A DNA stretch of 8,612 nucleotides, taken from positions 1 to 8,612 of the forward strand of contig CALZPS010000052.1 of NCBI GenBank assembly GCA_945827765.1. Direction: 5' to 3'. Shown here piece after piece: positions 1 through 5,948 of this stretch. Under the pieces are notes generated by a model. It made no database searches, was not told the origin of the DNA, and saw only the letters and a program-made list of their open reading frames with translations. Source of the DNA: an uncultured Lachnospiraceae bacterium. Its GTDB lineage: Bacteria; Bacillota; Clostridia; Lachnospirales; Lachnospiraceae. Both the position numbers and the translations under genes were made by a program. Within the stretch, counting starts at the first letter, position 1; each line of letters begins with the position of its first letter.

Positions 1-2
1 AT

Positions 3-902
3 GGCGTGACCTTTTATGATACCGCCAGATTTTACACGGACAGTGAAGAAAAGGTGGGGGCTGCTTTCGCGGGAATGAGGGAGAAGGTCTATATCGCGAC
101 CAAAACGGGCGCGTTGACGGCAGAGGATTTTTGGAAGGACATTCAGACCTCGCTTACAAATCTGCAGACTGATTATATCGACATATATCAGTTTCACAAT
201 CCGCCTTTCTGCCCGAAACCGGGGGACGGGAGCGGCTTGTATGAGGCGATGCTGGAGGCGAAAGAGAAAGGTCTGGTTCGTCACATCGGCATCACTAACC
301 ATCGGCTGAATGTGGCGCGGGAGGCTATTGAGAGCGGCTTGTACGAGACTCTGCAGTTCCCATTCTGTTATCTGGCGACGGAAAAAGATATCGAACTGGT
401 GGAAATGTGCAAGGCGGCGGATATGGGATTTATTGCCATGAAAGCATTATCCGGCGGTTTGATTACAAACTCGGCTGCAGCGTATGCGTTTTTGGCACAA
501 TATGAAAATGTGCTGCCCATCTGGGGTGTACAGCGTGAGCGTGAGCTGGATGAATTTTTATCTTATATTGACCATCCGCCGGTGATGACAGAGGAAATCA
601 AAGCGGTTATTGAGGCGGACAAAAAACAGTTATCGGGCGAGTTTTGCCGCGGCTGTGGATATTGTATGCCTTGTCCGGCGGGGATTGAAATCAACAACTG
701 TGCCCGGATGAGCCTGATGATCCGCAGAGCACCTTCCGAGAGTCAGCTTACGCCGGAGATGAGGGCAAAGATGAAAAAAATCGAGGAATGCTTAAATTGT
801 GGAAAATGTAAGACGAAATGTCCTTATGGACTGGATACTCCGGCGCTGCTGAAGAAAAATTATGCGGATTATTGTGAAATACTGGCGGGCAAAACGGTTT
901 GA
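3..902 (+). CDS. Aldo/keto reductase with C-terminal 4Fe-4S ferredoxin domain (5' partial)
   Basis: NAD(P)H-dependent aldo/keto reductase fused to a ferredoxin-like domain; such proteins reduce or oxidise carbonyl groups in the cytoplasm. The frame is open to the window edge and begins inside the family's Gly-Val-Thr-Phe-Tyr-Asp-Thr-Ala stretch, so about 30-40 N-terminal residues (first barrel strand) lie outside the window; GTG at 6 is an internal Val codon, not a start. Counting from that codon, the catalytic tetrad is visible: Asp5, Tyr10, Lys33 (ATKTG) and His64 (QFHNP). The barrel runs to about residue 190. The tail has two cysteine motifs, [11 protein letters not shown] (214-224) and [12 protein letters not shown] (262-273), typical of two 4Fe-4S clusters. 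The C-terminus ends naturally with TGA at 900-902, 14 bases before a truncated glycosidase frame. The substrate cannot be read from sequence; an aldehyde from neighbouring sugar breakdown is possible. Family assignment is secure. Confidence 0.93.
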   Translation, partial: GVTFYDTARFYTDSEEKVGAAFAGMREKVYIATKTGALTAEDFWKDIQTSLTNLQTDYIDIYQFHNPPFCPKPGDGSGLYEAMLEAKEKGLVRHIGITNHRLNVAREAIESGLYETLQFPFCYLATEKDIELVEMCKAADMGFIAMKALSGGLITNSAAAYAFLAQYENVLPIWGVQRERELDEFLSYIDHPPVMTEEIKAVIEADKKQLSGEFCRGCGYCMPCPAGIEINNCARMSLMIRRAPSESQLTPEMRAKMKKIEECLNCGKCKTKCPYGLDTPALLKKNYADYCEILAGKTV

Positions 903-903
903 A

Positions 904-925
904 ACGTGCATAGAAGGTGGCACGT
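904..925. repeat. 6-bp inverted repeat at the reductase/GH2 junction
   Basis: ACGTGC (904-909) and GCACGT (920-925) are perfect reverse complements separated by 10 bases. The pair sits exactly where the intact reductase 3' end meets the truncated glycosidase, and its loop holds the SD-like AAGGTGG. It may be a deletion scar, a small hairpin or chance. Confidence 0.4.
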
Positions 926-2245
926 GTGAAAGGTGTGCGTATCGGCCGCTCGATGTTGGACACCATTCACAGTTATGACAATACCCGCCTGACGACATTT
1001 TGTCCAAGTGTCCACTGGCTGAGAGAATATTTGGACGGGGTGCCATATCTGACCGTAGATGAAGATGAGTGGATGGCGCAGGACCCGGCACATAAGGAAT
1101 TAGATTGGAAGAACTTCGTGAAGATTTTTATGGGGGCAGCTCTGAATCTTCCCGATGAAGAAAAAGGAATGGTGTATCCTCCAAGCTATGTGAAAAAGGA
1201 TGAAGAGGCAACCAAGAATTTGTATCCGTATCTGGATGTTGCCGGATACAATTATTACAATGACAAATATGATACCTTGCATGAGTTACATCCGGAACGT
1301 GTGATACTGGGAACGGAGACTCAGGCAGATAAAATCGTGAAGACAATGCGCCATGCAAAAGAACATCCGTATGTGATCGGTGATTTTATTTGGACGTTGC
1401 AGGATCATCTGGGGGAGGCTAACGTCTGCGGTATTTCCTATGGTCAGGACAATGCTGCCAAGCGTACTTCCTACGAGGACGGGCGTGAGTATCCCTGGCT
1501 GGTGAATTATTCCGGTATGATTGATTTGATTGGCACCATTTTGCCCTCCACGCATTTGTTTGAGTTTGCCTGGGGAGAGCAGAAAGGAATCTTCCTGGCG
1601 GCACAGCCACCTGTGCATCAGGGGATTGCACCGACATTCGTCAGCTATAAATGGACAGACAGCGTGGATGGCTGGACATTTGAAGGCTGCGAGGGGGAAA
1701 AGACTTTTGTGGATGTTTACACGGATGCCTGCGAAGCAGAGGTGTTGGTGAATGGTGTCTCACAGGGGCGGCAGAAGGTGACAGATTACTTTGCAAAGTT
1801 TCCGTGTGTCTATGAACCGGGGGAGGTTGTGGCAATCGGTTATGATGAGAGCGGAAAGGAACTGTACCGCAATAGCATGAAGACTGCCGGAGCAAAAACA
1901 AAAATCACAGCGACGGCGGATAAGAAACAGATGCAGGCAGGCGGAGATGATGTTTGCTATATTCAGGTTGAAATCACCGATGAGCAGGGAAATCTGAAAT
2001 TACTGCCTGAACACAATGTCAGCATTACCGTGGAAGGGGAAGGCACGCTGCAGGGATTTGGCAGTGCGTATCATATGAACGAAGAAAAGTATAATCAAAA
2101 GACGCACCGGACATATCTCGGAAGACTTCTGGCTGTTATCCGCAGCGGAAAAAATGCAGGAAATGTGAAGGTGACGTTTTCGGCTGACGGAATGGCAGAG
2201 GAATGCGTGGAACTGCAGGTCGCGAACGGAATCAAAGTTTTTTGA
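917..2245 (+). CDS. C-terminal half of a GH2 beta-galactosidase-type glycosidase (N-terminally truncated, probable pseudogene)
   Basis: About 440 residues match the second half of family 2 glycoside hydrolases (beta-galactosidase/glucuronidase type). Visible, numbering from GTG 917: the helix after the acid/base region (RIGRSMLDTIHSYDNTR, 9-25), the nucleophile segment RVILGTET with Glu134, then GDFIWT...HLGEAN (155-169), a DUF4982-like beta domain (about 240-320: VDVYTDACEAEVLVNGVSQG) and a C-terminal Ig-like domain (about 327-437). Missing are the jelly-roll sugar-binding domain, the central Ig domain and the first half of the barrel including the acid/base Glu, roughly 350-450 residues in relatives. 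A TAG at 911 blocks the frame upstream. It therefore should not be catalytic. An SD-like AAGGTGG (914-920) better fits GTG 926 than 917, so a fragment could still be translated. Apart from the lost 5' half the frame has no stops, suggesting a recent deletion or an assembly join. Confidence 0.8.
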   Translation: MARVKGVRIGRSMLDTIHSYDNTRLTTFCPSVHWLREYLDGVPYLTVDEDEWMAQDPAHKELDWKNFVKIFMGAALNLPDEEKGMVYPPSYVKKDEEATKNLYPYLDVAGYNYYNDKYDTLHELHPERVILGTETQADKIVKTMRHAKEHPYVIGDFIWTLQDHLGEANVCGISYGQDNAAKRTSYEDGREYPWLVNYSGMIDLIGTILPSTHLFEFAWGEQKGIFLAAQPPVHQGIAPTFVSYKWTDSVDGWTFEGCEGEKTFVDVYTDACEAEVLVNGVSQGRQKVTDYFAKFPCVYEPGEVVAIGYDESGKELYRNSMKTAGAKTKITATADKKQMQAGGDDVCYIQVEITDEQGNLKLLPEHNVSITVEGEGTLQGFGSAYHMNEEKYNQKTHRTYLGRLLAVIRSGKNAGNVKVTFSADGMAEECVELQVANGIKVF

Positions 2246-2277
2246 ACATTTTTATATAGATTCTCATCCTTAGATGC

Positions 2278-2296
2278 GATATGATATAGATATCAG
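2278..2296 (+). promoter_or_regulatory. Candidate operator upstream of the aldolase (copy 1 of shared motif)
   Basis: GATATGATATAG (2278-2289) recurs exactly, on the other strand, in the araC/isomerase intergenic region. Including flanks, 16 of 19 positions agree, giving GATATGATATAGnnATCnG. This copy has dyad character (GATAT, 7 bases, ATATC). It also contains TATGAT (2280-2285), a plausible -10 element with only a poor -35 (TAGATT, 2257-2262), as expected of an activator-dependent promoter. The binding protein, presumably the nearby AraC/PocR regulator, is inferred. Confidence 0.4.
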
Positions 2297-2356
2297 GGGC
2301 AGGACTGCGGGAGTTCGAAGCATGGAACAATCTGCTTTCTGTCTTATGCCCCGGTA
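2291..2356 (+). other. Structured aldolase leader (nested imperfect hairpin)
   Basis: GGGGCA (2296-2301) pairs with TGCCCC (2347-2352). Inside, GAC (2303-2305) pairs with GTC (2341-2343) and GAAGCA (2316-2321) with TGCTTTC (2333-2339, one bulge). The bases after it (GGTATTTTAC) make only a poor T-tract, so a terminator for the GH2 remnant is possible but weak. It could equally be a leader structure of the aldolase mRNA. It matches no riboswitch class that I recognise. Confidence 0.3.
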
Positions 2357-2403
2357 TTTTACAAAGAGGTATTAGCTATGCATGGAAGCAGGAGGAAGAG
2401 AGA

Positions 2404-3324
2404 ATGCTTTTTACATTAAAAGAAATCTTAGATTTATGCGAGGCAAAAAAATGTGCGGTTGGCTCCTTTAACACCCCGAATCTGGAGTCTGTGATGGCGG
2501 TTATCGGTGCGGCGGAAGAACTCAATGTGCCGGTCATTATCCAGCACGCAGAAGTACACGAGGAAATCATGCCGCTCTCCGTTATCGGACCGGTCATGCT
2601 GGGGATGGCAAAGAGTGCGAAAGTGCCGGTGGCGGTGCATATTGACCACGGCGAGACTGTAGAGTATATTAACCGTGCATTGAATATGGGCTTTACATCA
2701 GTAATGTATGACGGCTCGACATTACCGTTTGCGGAAAATGTGGCCAATACCAGACTGGTGGTTGCATTGGCAAAAAGGGCAGGTGCATCCGTAGAGGCTG
2801 AAATCGGCTGTATGGGTAAACGTGAGACAGGAAGCGGCTCGGCAGGTGACGGCAATGACCCGGAGAAGATTTATACCGACCCACAGCAGGCAAAAGAGTT
2901 TGTGGAAAAGACCGGCATTGACGCATTGGCATGTTCGTTTGGCACGACACATGGAGTATACTTAAGTAAACCAAAACTGGATTTTTCCGTGGTGGAAAAT
3001 GTACGTAAGATTGCAGACATCCCGGTCGTGATGCATGGCGGCTCCGGCGTGAGCAAAGAGGATTTCCAGATGGCCATCCAGAAGGGCGTGCGCAAAATCA
3101 ATTATTATACCTACATGGCAATGGCAGGCGGCGAGACGATTGCCAGCCAGTTCCATATGGGATGTATTCCGGTGGAGAAAAACGGAAAGAAATATAAATA
3201 TTGCTATTCGCTGGTGGAAAGTGATAAGGATACGCCGATTATGTATCATGATATCGTTTCATGGGGCACACAGGCGATGAAGAATAATTGTAAAAAAGCG
3301 ATGGAGATTTTCGCGATGAGATAG
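2404..3324 (+). CDS. Class II ketose-bisphosphate aldolase family protein
   Basis: Zinc-dependent class II aldolase of the FbaA/GatY/KbaY/IolJ type, which reversibly cleaves a ketose (bis)phosphate to dihydroxyacetone phosphate and an aldehyde in the cytoplasm. All hallmarks are present: Asp81-His82 in VHIDHGE (catalytic acid and zinc ligand), VEAEIG (130-135), His183 in GTTHGVY and His211 in VMHGGSG, the other zinc ligands, then Asn233 and Thr236 in KINYYTY at the phosphate site. At 306 residues it is about 20 longer than typical GatY/KbaY proteins. The extra length falls in the active-site loop (KRETGSGSAGDGND, 139-152) and around 249-281. ATG 2404 is preceded by AGGAGG (2390-2395) with 8-base spacing. 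It stands alone between its own leader and a hairpin shared with araC. Family secure; fructose-1,6-, tagatose-1,6- or another ketose phosphate cannot be told apart here. The neighbouring isomerase and kinase suggest a dedicated catabolic aldolase rather than the glycolytic one. Confidence 0.92.
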   Translation: MLFTLKEILDLCEAKKCAVGSFNTPNLESVMAVIGAAEELNVPVIIQHAEVHEEIMPLSVIGPVMLGMAKSAKVPVAVHIDHGETVEYINRALNMGFTSVMYDGSTLPFAENVANTRLVVALAKRAGASVEAEIGCMGKRETGSGSAGDGNDPEKIYTDPQQAKEFVEKTGIDALACSFGTTHGVYLSKPKLDFSVVENVRKIADIPVVMHGGSGVSKEDFQMAIQKGVRKINYYTYMAMAGGETIASQFHMGCIPVEKNGKKYKYCYSLVESDKDTPIMYHDIVSWGTQAMKNNCKKAMEIFAMR

Positions 3325-3363
3325 GAGCCGGGAGCGGAAATCGGGCAGAAATGATATACGATA

Positions 3364-3398
3364 ACAACGGAGGGACTTATAAAAAGTCCCTCCGTTGT
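3364..3398. terminator. Bidirectional hairpin between aldolase and araC
   Basis: A perfect 15-bp stem, ACAACGGAGGGACTT (3364-3378) with AAGTCCCTCCGTTGT (3384-3398), closes a 5-base loop ATAAA. It lies between convergent genes, and its right arm and loop cover the last codons and the TAA stop (3377-3379) of the minus-strand regulator. Neither strand has a good T-run after the stem, so factor-independent termination is uncertain. It may instead act as a transcript-end stabiliser. Confidence 0.65.
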
Positions 3399-4228
3399 GT
3401 CTGCCGGTATTGTTTGGGAGGCATCCCGACCAAACGTTTAAACATGGTGATAAAGTAGTTATAATCATTGAATCCGCAGGCAGCAGCAATCTCACTGATG
3501 TTCATCTTGGGCTGGGATGTCAAAAGATGTTTGGCTTTTTCTATTCTCAGGCTGCGGATATGAGCAGCAATTCCGATACCGTAGTTTTGATTGGCGATTT
3601 CATAAAGCGTGGTCTTTCCGATTTTAAAATGCTCACAGATGCTCTGCGCATCGATTTCCTCCGTATAATGTGCCATGATATACTCATCAATCTGTGCAGG
3701 CAGCTCTTTTTGTCCGATGATCGCCATCCGCTCCAGACAGAGGTAGGAGGCGACTGCCTGTAAAATATGGGCGGCGGACTGAATATAGTCCGTAGAAATC
3801 AGCGGCCGCTCATAGCAGGCAGATTTCAGGGCATCCATGTTGACATGATAATCCTTGCAGCGTTTTCGGATGACCGCCCACCCCTCCTCATGCGAATCAT
3901 AAGCAAAGACATGACCGAACAGCAAATATCCGATGGTGATATTTCCCATGTATAAAGGCACGATACTCTCTGTCAGCCCGGCATGACATTGATAGGTGTA
4001 GGCTGTTCGCTCTCTGGCAGCAGTCTCGCAGGCATGCGCGTCACATTTCTTACACTCATCCCGTGCGTTCGCGTCCGTGCGCAGAATCTGGCAGACCGGA
4101 GCAATCTGCTCCGGATATGCCGCCAGCTCGCGGAATGTCTCGTCAAATACCGTGATGCGAATCTGGGTGATTGTATAAAAATCTTTTAATAAAGCATATA
4201 ATTTGGTCAGGTTAAAAGTGGAAATCAT
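3377..4228 (-). CDS. AraC family transcriptional regulator with PocR sensory domain
   Basis: DNA-binding regulator of 283 residues. Residues about 4-165 form a PocR-type ligand-binding domain with the usual cysteine-rich pattern (Cys46, Cys59, Cys62, Cys67 in DECKKCDAHAC, then Cys81 in YQCHAGLTE) and the IGYLLFGHVF strand. The C-terminus (about 178-283) is an AraC domain with two helix-turn-helix units: DAQSICEHFKIGKTTLYEIA (about 193-212) and NISEIAAACGFNDYNYFITMF (243-263), followed by the conserved Gly-Met-Pro-Pro-Lys-Gln-Tyr-Arg. PocR domains sense small molecules; in the founding PocR protein the inducer is 1,2-propanediol. The start ATG (4228) follows a GGAGAG ribosome site (minus strand, 4243-4238; 9-base gap) and a near-consensus promoter. 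It is convergent with the aldolase and divergent from the isomerase operon, the classic position of a local activator. Its ligand is unknown; a pathway intermediate or small diol product is the natural guess. Confidence 0.93.
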   Translation of the reverse strand: MISTFNLTKLYALLKDFYTITQIRITVFDETFRELAAYPEQIAPVCQILRTDANARDECKKCDAHACETAARERTAYTYQCHAGLTESIVPLYMGNITIGYLLFGHVFAYDSHEEGWAVIRKRCKDYHVNMDALKSACYERPLISTDYIQSAAHILQAVASYLCLERMAIIGQKELPAQIDEYIMAHYTEEIDAQSICEHFKIGKTTLYEIANQNYGIGIAAHIRSLRIEKAKHLLTSQPKMNISEIAAACGFNDYNYFITMFKRLVGMPPKQYRQTQRRDFL

Positions 4229-4275
4229 AAGTAAATTCTCTCCGTGTGTATCCGGGTGTTTGTTTCGATAAAGAA

Positions 4276-4303
4276 ATTATACCATGAAGATGAACAAAAT
4301 CAA
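4276..4303 (-). promoter_or_regulatory. araC/PocR promoter with extended -10
   Basis: On the minus strand TTGATT (-35, plus-strand 4298-4303) is followed after 16 bases by a perfect TATAAT (-10, 4276-4281) with an upstream TGG giving an extended -10. Transcription would start near 4268-4270, leaving a leader of about 40 bases before the regulator ATG. This is the best sigma-A promoter in the window. Confidence 0.75.
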
Positions 4304-4305
4304 AG

Positions 4306-4346
4306 AAAAAAGAACAGATTACTATATCATATCTGTTCTTTTTTTT
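4306..4346. terminator. Strong bidirectional intrinsic terminator between divergent genes
   Basis: A 14-bp perfect stem, AAAAAAGAACAGAT (4306-4319) with ATCTGTTCTTTTTT (4331-4344), has an 11-base loop and T-runs on both strands (eight T on plus, six on minus). Its position is odd: it lies between divergently transcribed araC and the isomerase gene, upstream of both. It can insulate the two promoters, or attenuate the isomerase operon if a promoter lies left of it. Most of the loop and part of the right arm form copy 2 of the shared GATATGATATAG motif. Confidence 0.85.
4315..4333 (-). promoter_or_regulatory. Candidate operator in araC/isomerase intergenic region (copy 2 of shared motif)
   Basis: Read on the minus strand, 4333-4322 is GATATGATATAG, identical over 12 bases to the sequence upstream of the aldolase, and the flank continues with matching ATC and G. 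It lies about 20 bases upstream of the araC -35 and about 140 bases before the isomerase start, suitable for control of either side. It coincides with the terminator loop, so its sequence may partly reflect that hairpin. Confidence 0.4.
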
Positions 4347-4470
4347 GTAAAATACAAGTAAGAATTCAAAGAAAATAAGATGCCGGAGAAAATAGAGCGG
4401 AGACATTTTATGGGCTGTTCAGGCAGGGACAGCGAGCCATTTTCTGCACCGGCCGGTAAGGAGGACAAAC
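4345..4470 (+). promoter_or_regulatory. Isomerase operon leader with several dyads
   Basis: No convincing sigma-A promoter is visible here. The stretch holds three symmetric elements: TTGTA-AAA-TACAA (4345-4357), a 7-bp hairpin GCTGTTC/GGACAGC (4414-4420 and 4427-4433, one G-T pair), and the perfect 10-bp palindrome ACCGGCCGGT (4448-4457) directly before the ribosome site AAGGAGG (4458-4464). An activator-dependent promoter in or left of this segment is likely but not located. Confidence 0.35.
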
Positions 4471-5871
4471 ATGAAAAAAATGACATTTGCATTGGCTTTC
4501 TGTAACAGAGGGTTTATGCCGGGAGAATTGATTTATGGTGCGAGAGAGGACATGATCAAGGCCGTGACGGATGCGGGCTATGATTACATTGCCATGGATG
4601 CAGAAATGACCAGATATGGCGGAATCGAGACCAGAGATGAAGGATTGTTGTATGCGAAATGGTTGAAAGAGCACGAAGGACAGTATGATGGCGTGATTTT
4701 CTCCATGCCGATTTTTGCGGACGAGAACGGAGCTATCACAGCATTGCAGGATGCGGGAGTACCGATTTTGATGCAGGCGTACCCGGATGAAATCGGCAAG
4801 ATGGATTTTGCACACAGAAGAGATGCATACTGCGGAAAATTTTCGGTGACCGATGTATTTACCCAGTATAATGTGCCGTTTACGGTGATGAAACCACACG
4901 TCGTACATCCGCTTTCCGACGCATTTGCACAGAACCTGAGAGATTTCGCGGCAATCTGCCGCGTGGTAAACGGCATGAAGAGATTCAATGTCGGCTGTCT
5001 CGGAGCCAGAACGACCGCGTTCAAGACAGTACGTTTTGACGAGATTACATTACAGAAATATGGTATCAATGTTGAGTCCTTCGATTTGTCCGAAGTGTTC
5101 TTCAAAGTAAGCAAGAAAGCAGATGATGACGCTGTGGTACTCGCTAAAATAGAACGGCTGAAAAATTATACGGACTTCTCTACTGTTCCGGAGAAAAATA
5201 TGCTGACGCTGGCAAAACTGAGCGTGGTCATTGACGAGTATATCGAGGAATATCATCTGGATGCACTGACACTGCGCTGCTGGAATGAGATGGAAGAAGT
5301 GCTGCGTATCTGCCCATGCGTTCTTTTGAGTGAACTCAATGACCGGGGTATCGTGGCATCCTGTGAGATAGATATGTGCTCCGCTCTTACGATGAGAGCC
5401 ATGAACCTGGCGAGTGAGCAGCCGACGACTGTTCTGGACTGGAACAATAATTATGGTGACGATGAGAATAAAGTAATCCTGTTCCACTGCGGACCGGTTG
5501 CACAGTCTTTGATGACAGCAAAAGGAACCGTTACTGAGCACAAGATGTTTGCCAAGGGTGACCCTGGTTCAGGCTGGGGCAGCAATGAGGGCAGAATTCG
5601 TCCGATGGATGTGACGATTTCCAACTGCCAGACCAAAGATGGGAAGATTGTGGTATATGCAAGTGAGGCGAAATTTACGGATGACCCGATCGAAGATGCA
5701 TTTTTCGGATGCGGCGGCGTAGCAGAAATCCCGGATTTGCAGGATAAGCTGATTAAGCTGGCAAGAGGCGGATTTAAACACCATACTTCCGTCGGCGTCG
5801 GCCACATGAAAGAGATTTTGAAAGAGGCGTTTACGACATATCTTGGATATGACTGGGTAGATATTGACTAA
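4471..5871 (+). CDS. L-fucose/L-arabinose isomerase-fold sugar isomerase
   Basis: A 466-residue cytoplasmic protein of the fucose/arabinose isomerase superfamily (COG2407-like), interconverting an aldose and a ketose with a divalent metal. The N-terminal Rossmann-like part (about 1-170) includes YDGVIFSMP (72-80) and IGKMDFAHRRDAYCG (108-122). The C-terminal isomerase domain carries the probable metal ligands Glu299 (SCEID), Asp323 (LDWNNN) and a late His437/438 (FKHHTS), plus His339 in LFHCGP. The 24-residue Glu-to-Asp spacing equals that recalled for Escherichia coli FucI (Glu337-Asp361). It is shorter than FucI (about 590) and similar to the small uncharacterised members. ATG 4471 follows AAGGAGG with a 6-base gap. 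It heads the operon with the FGGY kinase and DUF4432 protein. Many members have unknown substrates, and some firmicute sulfoquinovose isomerases may belong to related groups, so no gene symbol is given. The fold assignment is confident, the sugar is not. Confidence 0.88.
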   Translation: MKKMTFALAFCNRGFMPGELIYGAREDMIKAVTDAGYDYIAMDAEMTRYGGIETRDEGLLYAKWLKEHEGQYDGVIFSMPIFADENGAITALQDAGVPILMQAYPDEIGKMDFAHRRDAYCGKFSVTDVFTQYNVPFTVMKPHVVHPLSDAFAQNLRDFAAICRVVNGMKRFNVGCLGARTTAFKTVRFDEITLQKYGINVESFDLSEVFFKVSKKADDDAVVLAKIERLKNYTDFSTVPEKNMLTLAKLSVVIDEYIEEYHLDALTLRCWNEMEEVLRICPCVLLSELNDRGIVASCEIDMCSALTMRAMNLASEQPTTVLDWNNNYGDDENKVILFHCGPVAQSLMTAKGTVTEHKMFAKGDPGSGWGSNEGRIRPMDVTISNCQTKDGKIVVYASEAKFTDDPIEDAFFGCGGVAEIPDLQDKLIKLARGGFKHHTSVGVGHMKEILKEAFTTYLGYDWVDID

Positions 5872-5889
5872 GCGAGTTATCTTGGCGTT

Positions 5890-5901
5890 CGGTCATGACC
5901 G
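5890..5901. repeat. 12-bp perfect palindrome before the kinase
   Basis: CGGTCATGACCG is fully self-complementary and lies 19-30 bases after the isomerase stop and 48 bases before the kinase start. With no loop it would be a poor RNA hairpin but a good dimeric-protein site. GAGCTGATATAG (5902-5913), matching the shared motif at 10 of 12 positions, follows directly; near-matches of that quality also occur in unrelated places. Confidence 0.4.
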
Positions 5902-5948
5902 GAGCTGATATAGTGGAATTGTTTTGATGGATAGAGAGGTGACTGTGA

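Noticed and set aside
6..8. GTG at 6 as the reductase start
   Set aside because: It is the Val of the conserved GVTFYDTA strand and the frame is open to the window edge; the real start is outside.
3348..3359. GAAATGATATAC, a 10/12 match to the shared motif
   Set aside because: It lies between convergent genes where an operator makes little sense, and shows that 10/12 matches occur as background; only the 12/12 pair is kept.
3395..3763. Plus-strand open frame inside araC
   Set aside because: It is antisense to the conserved AraC DNA-binding domain and has no family resemblance.
4258..4273. Possible catabolite-repression (cre) site around TTGTTTCGATAAAG
   Set aside because: It fits the central CG but lacks the expected TG and CA ends; too many mismatches.
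4380..4505. Possible 41-codon leader peptide overlapping the isomerase start
   Set aside because: No ribosome site before its ATG, composition not protein-like, and it overlaps the isomerase leader elements.
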